NCBI RefSeq assembly: GCF_009870125.1
Contig: NC_046681.1
Span: 3,100,001 to 3,164,000 of the forward strand
Length of the DNA stretch: 64,000 nucleotides
Direction of reading: 5' to 3'
From: Drosophila pseudoobscura
Lineage: Eukaryota; Arthropoda; Insecta; Diptera; Drosophilidae
Part shown: piece by piece, positions 13,151 to 22,447 of the stretch
Position numbering within the stretch: position 1 is the stretch's first letter
Layout: every line of letters starts with the position of its first letter
Made by a program: the position numbers and the translations under genes
Notes under the pieces: generated by a model
What the model was told of the DNA's origin: nothing
What the model saw: the letters and a program-made list of their open reading frames with translations, nothing else
Database searches by the model: none

Positions 13151-13532
13151 AAAATTTATTTTATTCCAATTTGAATTAGTCAGAAATCGAATTAATCGAT
13201 TCAAAGAACAACGAATATCGACAGCTCCTATCACTCAATATATGAGATAGGAAGATGAAAAGTGCATATGTTAATGCTGTAAGTTAAGAGCTGATCTTTA
13301 AACGAGCGGATTAGGTCCAAAGAGAAGTCCAACAGGCTTTAGTTAAGAGCGCAAACCGAAAGCAAAGAGCGCGAAGATCAGTTGAAGAGAACGGAGCATA
13401 GTTGAATTTTGTCGTTGATGAGTACTACCTGATCTTTAAGATCAAAAACGATGGTTGATTAGGAAAACACTTAGGACTTAGAGACTTATAGCGATCTACC
13501 TAATTTTAAAATTATAGCTTAACCAACCTAAC
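13151..13532 (+). repeat. Direct repeat, copy 1
   Basis: About 380 bp that recur in the same orientation at 14932-15323 with roughly 85 percent identity by eye (shared blocks include GAGATAGGAAGATGA and AGAGAAGTCCAACAGGCTT). It lies just after the orphan AADC exons. Confidence 0.8.
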
Positions 13533-13839
13533 CAACCATCCAGACCGGACAGGACATACTGCCGTGGGCTTGCTCTCGTTGTCCAATAGATTGAATTTGA
13601 ATAAGTATGGGGCTGTACACACCCACATATTTTAAATACTTTCACAATTTTGAGTACTCAATCGAACAGATACTCGTGGAGCACTACTGTTGGGCTTCCA
13701 GAACACTGAAGACGATGAAATTTGGTCTGAAGCAAGTGGAAGAAGTGACAAATGGCGCAAAATCATTTCCAGCGCACTTGGGCAAATTTGCAGAGTCGTA
13801 TCAAGGCAATTATGTGCACAACTGAAATAAAAAAAAATT

Positions 13840-14850
13840 AAAACAAGGAAACAATATCGACCGCTTGGTATTGCCTACTCGGTATATATATAGTTAAGAT
13901 TGACACGATTGGAAATGGATTGCTCAGAATTAGTCCACACTTGAACAAAAATGCACTATCCTGTGGGGTAAAAGTGCTGAATATTTACTGGCAAGGAGAA
14001 AGGATTAACGAAACACCTACCTTCCAATCTCCAATAAGTATTAATACTCCAGACAACGAATATAGTACCGCAGTGACACAGGTAGCATACAAAAATATAT
14101 AGAGAAACAACTCTTGCTGTTTATTATCAACTGAAAAAATATGTAATATATGAATATATTTGGTTTTCTCTCAATGACCCAATAATAAATAATCACGTAC
14201 CATGCATTTCGTATAAAGTGAAGGTGCCCGAACACAAAAAAAGAATACCCCAGACGAAGTTCCATACTGCAAAAAACTGTAAACATAATACATTGGAGTA
14301 ATTTTGACAAGATTCACACATTTTGAATAGAAAATATGTTAGTGTTACAATTTTGTTGACTGGAAATTTCACAAAGATCTGTTTGAATACGAATACAAAT
14401 TTCTCAACGTTCACTACGATCAAAAACTTTCAAAATTCTCTGAGATCTAGGTGCTCATTTTTATCGATAGGCAAAGCCGACCAGAGAGAGAGAAAGAGAG
14501 CGAGACAATGAAATTGTTTTCTTCTTTCTGACCATAATAGTAATACGATCTGGTTCAGATTCTGCCGTTTTCTCGTATCTTTAAAATTTTGGATGCCACA
14601 GATTTTTTTCCTTTGTGGGGGATGAAGGGGACGAGGCGAAGTTTTGAAATATACTTGTAACAGTGACATATCACAGAAGTTGGGATACAAAATGTCGTTG
14701 CTCTAGCTCTTATAGTCTCTGAGCACTAGGCGCTCAGAAGGACGGACGGACGGCCGCCTGACGGACTTCATGGGGTCGGAGACGAATTCTTCTGGGCGTT
14801 ACACACATCCATATTCCGCTCAAATCTAGTATAAAATATAGGATAACATT
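13840..14850 (+). mobile_element. Degenerate transposable-element relic
   Basis: The segment sits between the two direct repeats. Near its right end (14739-14840) it carries a block with GGACGGACGGAC, then TGGGGTCGGAGACG, TTCTTCTGGGCGTTACA and ATCTAGTATA. This order is common to many degenerate Drosophila repeats (non-autonomous, SGM/Helitron-like and similar elements). The left edge, AAACAAGGAA...CTCGGTATATATA, also resembles such elements. It has no coding capacity. The exact family and boundaries need a repeat library; the left boundary is approximate. Confidence 0.5.
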
Positions 14851-14931
14851 TTTCAGCATCGAGTATATAAAAAGACCGGAAAAAGTGTTGACTCTGGATG
14901 AAAATCTTTATCAAAATTTGTTGTGCTCTTT

Positions 14932-15323
14932 ATAATTTATTTTATTCCAATTTGAATGAGTCGGAAATCGATTTAACGAATTTCGAGACCTCCGATCAAT
15001 CAATCTATGAGATAGGAAGATGATAAGTGTATATGTAAATGCTGCAATCTAAGAGCGGACCTTTAAAAGAGCGTAGCGCCGATTAGGACAGAAGAGAAGT
15101 CCAACAGGCTTCAGTTAAGAGCGCAAACCGAAAGCAAAGAGCACGAAGATCAGTTCAAGAGAGCGGAGCCGATTTGAACGTTGTCGTGGATGAATACTAC
15201 ACCATCTCAAAGATCAAAAACGACGGTTGATAAGGAAAACACATAGCCATCCAAGCAACTCTGAAAGAACTTAGAAACCTATGGCGATCTACCTGATTTT
15301 AAGATTATAGCTGAACCAACTTA
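14932..15323 (+). repeat. Direct repeat, copy 2
   Basis: Second copy of the repeat at 13151-13532. It ends about 220 bp upstream of the amd TATA box, so the pair brackets the transposon relic and separates the orphan AADC exons from the amd promoter. Confidence 0.8.
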
Positions 15324-15541
15324 ATGATGATTAAGGGAATCGCCAACTAATTGTTTTTCTATAGTCATGCGCCACGCATTATATGTTCGTCATAGATCCA
15401 CGATCAGCCCGATTATCGTTCCCTAATCGCCACCCACGATTAGATCCGCACAATGGCACCGTAGCCCTGTGGCAACGGCCCACTGTGGCACGTCTTTCAG
15501 AGAAGTCAGGTGCGCTACCTGAGGCAACCGGCTGCACAGTC

Positions 15542-15549
15542 TATAAAAG
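15542..15549 (+). promoter_or_regulatory. amd TATA box
   Basis: TATAAAAG lies 192 bp upstream of the amd start codon, in the context AGTCTATAAAAGCGG. Transcription would start near 15573. An AACCGGCT element just upstream (about 15526) resembles a Grainyhead site, which would suit an epidermal cuticle gene. Confidence 0.65.
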
Positions 15550-15733
15550 CGGCTGGTCATCGTAGTGCGGCTTCATATTGAACATCAGGCTACGTAGTGA
15601 AGCATCAGCGGAGATTTTCGTTTTGCCAAGATTAAACAAACCGAAAGCAAAAGGCCAGAACAAACAGAACGTGAAAAGTGCAAATAGAAACCGATACCGA
15701 CTCAGTCAGAGAGGAGAGGGAGATAGTAACGCA

Positions 15734-17705
15734 ATGGATGCCAAGGAGTTTCGGGAATTTGGCAAAGCGGCAGTCGACTTTGTGGCCGACTATCTGGAGA
15801 ATATACGCGACCATGAAGTTCTGCCCTCTGTGGAACCTGGATATCTCTTGGATCTCTTGCCCAAAGATATGCCCGAGGAGCCTGAACATTGGACCGAGGT
15901 TCTGAGCGACATTAATCGCGTGATCAAGCCAGGCATCACGCACTGGCAGTCGCCCAATATGCACGGCTACTATCCCACCAGCACCTCGTATCCCTCCATT
16001 GTTGGTGAAATGCTGGCAAGTGGATTCGGTATCATCGGTTTCAGCTGGGTAGGTCAGAGCCCGCACCGTTGGTGAAATGTGCGGAGAAATCTCATTGTTT
16101 TGGTCAGCTGAATGCTGAATGGGCGCCCATTGTGTGGAGAGTGAAAGTGGGACCGAGAACTCGATAAACTGGTTGTGGCTGCAACAGATCGAAGAGATTG
16201 AATTTTAGTCAATCGCGAATTGTCACTTGCTCAAATTATGAAGATGAAACTTTGCCTCGGCCGGACAATGGACTATATTCAGTGTTTGTGTACCCTTAAA
16301 GATTGAGTGTGAATTAGAGTATTTACATAGATATTGTTTACAAATGAATCAGGCCGATTCTTCCATTGTTCCACTCCGATTGATCCATTGAATCATAATC
16401 ATATTCTTGCTTTGATTGACGCTGGATGGCATTTACATTATCATATTTTCACCACTGACTTCAAGAAACTTTTATCATCTTTCCTAGATTTGCAGTCCCG
16501 CCTGCACTGAGCTTGAAGTGGTGGTCATGGACTGGCTGGCCAAGTTCCTGAAGCTACCCGAACACTTCCAGCATGCCAGCGACGGACCTGGCGGTGGTGT
16601 GATTCAAGGCTCGGCGAGTGAAGCAGTGCTGGTAGCTGTTCTGGCCGCTCGGGAGCAGGCCGTGATCAGCTGCAAGGAGACGCATCCCGAACTAAGCGAG
16701 AGCGAGGTCCGAGGCAAGTTAATTGCCTACTCATCCGACCAGAGCAACAGTTGCATCGAGAAGGCGGGAGTACTGGCGGCCATGCCCATTAAGTTGCTGC
16801 CGGCCGACGACGATCTGATCCTGCGTGGCAATACGCTGAGGAAGGCAATCGAAGACGATGTGGCAGCTGGACTGATACCGGTCATATGTATTGCCACCTT
16901 GGGCACCACAGGGACGTGCGCCTACGACGACATCGATTCGCTAGCCGATGTCTGTCAAGCCTTGAATGTGTGGCTGCACGTGGATGCAGCATATGCAGGG
17001 GGCGGCTTTGCTCTTGAAGAGTGCACGGAACTGCGCAGGGGACTAGATCGCGTGGACTCGCTGAATTTCAACCTGCACAAGTTCATGCTGGTTAATTTTG
17101 ACTGCTCGGCTATGTGGCTGAAGGACGCAAACAAGGTAGTGGACAGCTTCAATGTAGATCGCATTTACCTGAAGCACAAGCACGAGGGCCAATCTCAGAT
17201 TCCGGACTTTCGCCACTGGCAGATCCCCCTGGGCCGCCGTTTCCGTGCCCTCAAGGTGTGGATTACTTTCCGCACGCTGGGCGCCGAGGGACTGCGCAGC
17301 CATGTGCGTAAGCACATCGCGCTGGCGCAACAATTCGAGGCATTTGTGAGGAACGACTCGCGTTTCGAAATGGTTGCCCCCCAAGCACTGGGATTGGTCT
17401 GCTTTCGTCCTAGAGGTGACAATGAACACACCGCTCAGCTTCTTCAGCGACTCATGGAGCGCAAAAAGATCTACATGGTGAAGGCGGAGCATGCTGGACG
17501 CCAGTTCCTCAGATTCGCCGTTTGCGGTATGGATGCAAAGCCCTCCGACATTGAGTTTGCCTGGACAGAGATCGAGACGCAGCTAACGGCCCTGCTGGCT
17601 GAGAAATCGCTGGCTGCTCGGAAACCTAGCAATGTCTCCGAGCTGACGCAGCACTTTCAGATGCATCTGGCCAGTGATAGCGGGACCCACGAGAAGTCGC
17701 AGTGA
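15734..17705 (+). CDS. amd: alpha-methyldopa hypersensitive protein (AMD)
   Basis: PLP enzyme of the AADC family. Known fly AMD converts L-dopa to the catechol aldehyde (DOPAL), used in cuticle formation, rather than simply decarboxylating it. Exons are 15734-16048 and 16488-17705, joined at [12 protein letters not shown] (phase 0), and give 510 residues, the length I recall for D. melanogaster AMD. Lys303 in [10 protein letters not shown] is the Schiff-base lysine; HVDAAYAGG holds the PLP aspartate. Asn192 in SDQSNSC replaces the His found in true decarboxylases such as Ddc (SDQAHSS), the signature of aldehyde synthases. A TATA box lies at 15542 and an AATAAA at 17783. The whole second exon, part of the intron and the 3' flank recur inverted at 18918-20970. 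A separate set of AADC 5' exons lies upstream at 12697-13089. Confidence 0.97.
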
Positions 17706-17782
17706 CGGAAATAGCGCCCGATTTATATACAATTGAACTATTTATGTTTAGGATGTCCTTAAGTTGTTTTGTAGATGTTAGA

Positions 17783-17788
17783 AATAAA
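17783..17788 (+). terminator. amd polyadenylation signal
   Basis: AATAAA, 78 bp after the amd stop codon. The inverted copy keeps it at 19393-19398 on the minus strand. Confidence 0.75.
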
Positions 17789-17879
17789 TTCAATTTAAAT
17801 CTGAAAAAACCGAGTATTGCTCTTGCGTAGTTAGTTAAATGAAGAAACCATTTGAAAATTATAAAATTTCTATACACCG

Positions 17880-18200
17880 TAGAATCCGGCTAGTGACCAT
17901 AGCGACAAAAACTCGATGACTTGGTTGGTCCCCAATCAAACTCCGCTTTTAGCGACAAACCGCTTATACCGACGATATTTTTCACAATTCAATCGGCTAT
18001 TGCGACGCGCCGAATAACAAATTCAGCGAAATAATGCCAAAAATGGTCCCAGCAGCTCATTCTCAAGTGATATTGAAAACGAGGATGACATTCCTCTAAC
18101 GGTTTGTGCAAGAACTTTAAAAAATCAGCTACGAATACATTTTTTCTTATTGACAATGGTGTGCCGATTTTTGAGGAATATATTAACATTTATTACAATT
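17880..18200 (+). mobile_element. Possible pogo/Tigger-like transposon relic
   Basis: The sequence CCGGCTAGTGACCATAGCGA followed by TTTAGCGACAAACCGCTTATACCGACG has the look of terminal sequences of arthropod Tigger/CENP-B-type DNA transposons. Downstream on the plus strand a frame reads SSDIENEDDIPLTVCARTL, like the acidic C-terminal part of such transposases. It is only a fragment. A mirror copy lies in the other palindrome arm (about 18981-19301). The family assignment is from memory of general patterns and is weak. Confidence 0.35.
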
Positions 18201-18263
18201 TTTGTTTTGATTAAAAAACTAATTTTTAACCATAAAACCGAAGTACACTGAATCATTTACTTT

Positions 18264-18917
18264 GTTGGATATTTGATATTTTCTAACCCGTCGCTGGATA
18301 CCCGCTCCTATGATGCAATTATACATGCATGACGTTTGGATTTGAAATTGGAAATCTCAAATTTTCTAGCCGGGGTATGCAGACAAGGTATCATTCAAAA
18401 AACAGGATTGGAGGAGGATTTCGATTAGCCGATATTTCACCTTAAATTCAAAAATTTTTTGGAAATAAAATCGAAGCTCTAAGTTAACAAGAGAATATAC
18501 TCTTGCGATTCGATCCGAACCTGGCGGGCGAGAGCCAATCGATGAACATCGATTGTCACGAACATCAATCTTTCTGCAGCCCTTCAGAGCAGTGCTGCCA
18601 GACAGCTAGATAATAGTTTGTTTTAATAGTATGATTGTTCCTAGTCGGAAATCCCGCTAGTCCAAAATATATATATATATATGTTTTGAAACAGTTTCTC
18701 CCAGGTAAATAGGGTGGTTGGTGGCTGAGGAATAGGGTGGTTGGCAGTTTTAATATCATATATCGAACATGTGCTTATATTTATTAAGCGATCTGGCAGC
18801 TCTGGCATACAAAGTATATCGATAGTGTTTTTAGGAGCACGGATCACCGGATCGGGTATTCAGCGACGCGTGCGAGAATATCCAAAAGAAAAGACTTGAA
18901 GGTGTAGTTTCTCCAAG
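18264..18917. other. Palindrome spacer (loop)
   Basis: 654 bp of unique DNA between the two amd arms. It contains no gene. It has a short TA run (18667-18682), a doubled AATAGGGTGGTTGG motif near 18.71-18.75 kb and a TATCGATA at about 18819. A transcript crossing it would carry both arms and could fold on itself. Confidence 0.7.
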
Positions 18918-20970
18918 AAAGTAAATGATTCAGTGTACTTCGGTTTTATGGTTAAAAATTAGTTTTTTAATCAAAACAAAAATTGTAATAAATGTTAATA
19001 TATTCCTCAAAAATCGGCACACCATTGTCAATAAGAAAAAATGTATTCGTAGCTGATTTTTTAAAGTTCTTGCACAAACCGTTAGAGGAATGTCATCCTC
19101 GTTTTCAATATCACTTGAGAATGAGCTGCTGGGACCATTTTTGGCATTATTTCGCTGAATTTGTTATTCGGCGCGTCGCAATAGCCGATTGAATTGTGAA
19201 AAATATCGTCGGTATAAGCGGTTTGTCGCTAAAAGCGGAGTTTGATTGGGGACCAACCAAGTCATCGAGTTTTTGTCGCTATGGTCACTAGCCGGATTCT
19301 ACGGTGTATAGAAATTTTATAATTTTCAAATGGTTTCTTCATTTAACTAACTACGCAAGAGCAATACTCGGTTTTTTCAGATTTAAATTGAATTTATTTC
19401 TAACATCTACAAAACAACTTAAGGACATCCTAAACATAAATAGTTCAATTGTATATAAATCGGGCGCTATTTCCGTCACTGCGACTTCTCGTGGGTCCCG
19501 CTATCACTGGCCAGATGCATCTGAAAGTGCTGCGTCAGCTCGGAGACATTGCTAGGTTTCCGAGCAGCCAGCGATTTCTCAGCCAGCAGGGCCGTTAGCT
19601 GCGTCTCGATCTCTGTCCAGGCAAACTCAATGTCGGAGGGCTTTGCATCCATACCGCAAACGGCGAATCTGAGGAACTGGCGTCCAGCATGCTCCGCCTT
19701 CACCATGTAGATCTTTTTGCGCTCCATGAGTCGCTGAAGAAGCTGAGCGGTGTGTTCATTGTCACCTCTAGGACGAAAGCAGACCAATCCCAGTGCTTGG
19801 GGGGCAACCATTTCGAAACGCGAGTCGTTCCTCACAAATGCCTCGAATTGTTGCGCCAGCGCGATGTGCTTACGCACATGGCTGCGCAGTCCCTCGGCGC
19901 CCAGCGTGCGGAAAGTAATCCACACCTTGAGGGCACGGAAACGGCGGCCCAGGGGGATCTGCCAGTGGCGAAAGTCCGGAATCTGAGATTGGCCCTCGTG
20001 CTTGTGCTTCAGGTAAATGCGATCTACATTGAAGCTGTCCACTACCTTGTTTGCGTCCTTCAGCCACATAGCCGAGCAGTCAAAATTAACCAGCATGAAC
20101 TTGTGCAGGTTGAAATTCAGCGAGTCCACGCGATCTAGTCCCCTGCGCAGTTCCGTGCACTCTTCAAGAGCAAAGCCGCCCCCTGCATATGCTGCATCCA
20201 CGTGCAGCCACACATTCAAGGCTTGACAGACATCGGCTAGCGAATCGATGTCGTCGTAGGCGCACGTCCCTGTGGTGCCCAAGGTGGCAATACATATGAC
20301 CGGTATCAGTCCAGCTGCCACATCGTCTTCGATTGCCTTCCTCAGCGTATTGCCACGCAGGATCAGATCGTCGTCGGCCGGCAGCAACTTAATGGGCATG
20401 GCCGCCAGTACTCCCGCCTTCTCGATGCAACTGTTGCTCTGGTCGGATGAGTAGGCGATTAACTTGCCTCGGACCTCGCTCTCGCTTAGTTCGGGATGCG
20501 TCTCCTTGCAGCTGATCACGGCCTGCTCCCGAGCGGCCAGAACAGCTACCAGCACTGCTTCACTCGCCGAGCCTTGAATCACACCACCGCCAGGTCCGTC
20601 GCTGGCATGCTGGAAGTGTTCGGATAGCTTCAGGAACTTGGCCAGCCAGTCCATGACCACCACTTCAAGCTCAGTGCAGGCGGGACTGCAAATCTAGGAA
20701 AGATGATAAAAGTTTCTTGAAGTCAGTGGTGAAAATATGATAATGTAAATGCCATCCAGCGTCAATCAAAGCAAGAATATGATTATGATTCAATGGATCA
20801 ATCGGAGTGGAACAATGGAAGAATCGGCCTGATTCATTTGTAAACAATAACTATGTAAATACTCTAATTCACACTCAATCTTTAAGGGTACACAAACACT
20901 GAATATAGTCCATTGTCCGGCCGAGACAAAGTTTCATCTTCATAATTTGAGCAAGTGACCATTCGCGATT
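18918..20970 (-). repeat. Right arm of the amd palindrome
   Basis: Inverted copy of 16211-18263. Its outer edge is at ATTCGCGATT (20961-20970). Beyond it the sequence is unrelated to the amd intron and leads, after about 450 bp, into the torsin-like gene. Confidence 0.95.
19476..20693 (-). pseudogene. Inverted copy of amd catalytic exon, no 5' exon
   Basis: The minus-strand exon has a kept splice acceptor (TTTCCTAG|ATTTG at 20694/20693) and an open frame to the TGA at 19476, 405 codons. It is identical in protein sequence to amd exon 2 except Ser for Pro at amd position 129. Lys303 and Asn192 equivalents are present. The 105-residue N-terminal part, the promoter and most of the intron are missing, because the duplicated block begins inside the intron. 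No replacement exon is evident between 20970 and the divergent torsin-like gene at 21422. The lack of decay shows that the copy is recent or is being homogenised with amd. On its own it should not give a stable enzyme. Confidence 0.85.
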
Positions 20971-21421
20971 TGAGGATTGGTGAAGTTTGATTTGAAAACT
21001 TCTCGCTGAGATTTACCACCACCAGTGCAGACTGGATACATGTCTTCGTGTTTAAAGTTTGAAGAAGAACAAGAGTATTAGTAATTTAATAATCCTACTG
21101 GACGGTAAGAAAGATAAATACATTTTCATTGTAAATGATTTTTTATTGCAAATTTCGTTATTATGCTCACAGCTCACAAGCGCCACTCACAATACTCTGA
21201 TTAGTAGCGTCTGCTTAGCGTGCATTTTCAAATGGACGAGGGGTGTGCCCACAACCGGCACACTTCCCCTAAGGTTTCGAAATGGCAGCAGGCTTATACT
21301 TTTATTTTTTACTGCTTAACATATCACACAGTATAAACAGTTAGTAGGAAAAAACACACAGATATTTATGGTCGTTGTGTTTATATATAAATTCATAGTT
21401 TCTAAATTTTCTGCACTAACA

Positions 21422-22447
21422 ATGTCAACACAGAACCACTTTCTGATAGCTACAAAGATGGGCGGAGTAACGACTATTATTGCGGTGGCACTGCTCGTAA
21501 CATTCGGCGCGCAGATGGCGGCGAGTGAGTCCGACGTGGAAGTTGCGGCGAGCAAGGAGTCTCCTCAGGCACCCTGGTACTCTGGAACATCCAACCAGCT
21601 GTCGGCATGGTACTTTGGAGCATCCAATAGGCTGATGGCTTGGTACTGTGATGCATCCCATCAGATGCTGGCATGGTGGGAGAAAACTCTGAAGCCACTT
21701 ACGCTCCACTCGGCCGAAAGGCCCATCGAACAGGCCCCCATTGTCTACTGCAGTCAGCCACTGGACACGTTAAAGATCTTCCAGCAGATAGGCCAACAGG
21801 TGCTGAACCAGGAGCAGGCCCTCAACCGCATAGAGAATGCCCTGAGTGTCAAGGAAAAATTCCGTTCCGTGGCTTTGATCGGACCCCCGGGCGTGGGCAA
21901 AACACTTACGGCCACGGCACTCCGGCAGTACTTTCCGTGGCAGAAAAACGTGCAGACCTACTCGTGGACCACCAGTGTGCCGGACGCTGAGCAGAAGTTT
22001 CTGCTCCAGTTTGCGAACCAGCTGTCCGACTGTGGCATGAATCTGCTCATCATCGACGACCTTCAGTCGCACGACCACGATGTGGTTCCCAGCAACAACA
22101 AGCTGCTACTGGAGCGTGTGGCGACTAGCAATAAAATTGTTTTGATGGTTTACATTTTTACCTTGAAGACGGACAGCTACTGGGCCCAGTTTGAAGAGCT
22201 GCAGCGTCGTCTACCCAAACAAATGCCGCTCGTTAATTACCGTATCTTCGGACGCGATGACCTAAAAGACTGCCTGAAGAAGGAGCTGGTCGTAATGCAA
22301 CGCGAGCTCTGCCCAGACGAACAGACACGCATCCTCGGCAAGGCCCTGGACAGACTCCATTATGCCGGATGCAAGGTCCTGCATCCACTCATTCTGCAGG
22401 AAGGATCGAAGATCAATACGTCTGATGCTTCCATCTGTAGTCGCTGA
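21422..22447 (+). CDS. Torsin-like AAA+ ATPase, single exon
   Basis: Predicted 341 residues from MSTQNHF; in-frame ATGs at 21368 and 21455 are alternatives, and AACAATG at 21422 has the best fly start context. A hydrophobic segment at about residues 16-34 may be a signal peptide or anchor. Residues 52-84 are three 11-residue repeats starting WY. Then comes a P-loop domain with Walker A GPPGVGKT (154-161), Walker B LLIIDDL (208-214) and, near the C-terminus, GCK (316-318), which matches the torsin sensor-II motif. Torsins are AAA+ ATPases of the ER lumen and nuclear envelope. Unlike canonical torsins, Walker A ends in KT rather than KN. The gene is intronless and lies between amd and Cs, where D. 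melanogaster, as I remember it, has no such gene. A retroposed or moved copy is possible. Family assignment is moderate; function is unknown. Confidence 0.7.
   Translation: MSTQNHFLIATKMGGVTTIIAVALLVTFGAQMAASESDVEVAASKESPQAPWYSGTSNQLSAWYFGASNRLMAWYCDASHQMLAWWEKTLKPLTLHSAERPIEQAPIVYCSQPLDTLKIFQQIGQQVLNQEQALNRIENALSVKEKFRSVALIGPPGVGKTLTATALRQYFPWQKNVQTYSWTTSVPDAEQKFLLQFANQLSDCGMNLLIIDDLQSHDHDVVPSNNKLLLERVATSNKIVLMVYIFTLKTDSYWAQFEELQRRLPKQMPLVNYRIFGRDDLKDCLKKELVVMQRELCPDEQTRILGKALDRLHYAGCKVLHPLILQEGSKINTSDASICSR
21575..21673 (+). repeat. Three 33-bp tandem repeats inside the torsin-like gene
   Basis: Three in-frame units beginning TGGTAC encode WYSGTSNQLSA, WYFGASNRLMA and WYCDASHQMLA, followed by WW. 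They lie between the hydrophobic N-terminus and the ATPase domain. Confidence 0.85.

Larger units (their letters stand above)
16211..18263 (+). repeat. Left arm of the amd palindrome
   Basis: About 2053 bp whose reverse complement is at 18918-20970. Paired positions sum to 37181 along the stretch I checked (16211/20970, 16518/20663, 18260/18921), so there is no net length difference. The arm covers the end of the amd intron, exon 2, the 3'UTR and flanking DNA. Differences I saw are few: a C/T at 16557 (Pro129Ser in the copy), a C/T near 16255 and a two-base change near 16332. Homology stops sharply at AATCGCGAAT (16211) and at ATCATTTACTTT (18263). Confidence 0.95.

Noticed and set aside
13607-13825. 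72-residue ORF between the orphan AADC exons and amd, tested as the missing catalytic exon
   Set aside because: Shows none of the AADC core motifs (no HVDAAYAG, no HK PLP lysine).
16211-20970. Palindrome considered purely as an assembly duplication
   Set aside because: Sharp but different outer edges, a unique 654-bp spacer and several real base differences (including Pro129Ser) argue for a true inverted duplication, though long reads are needed to be certain.
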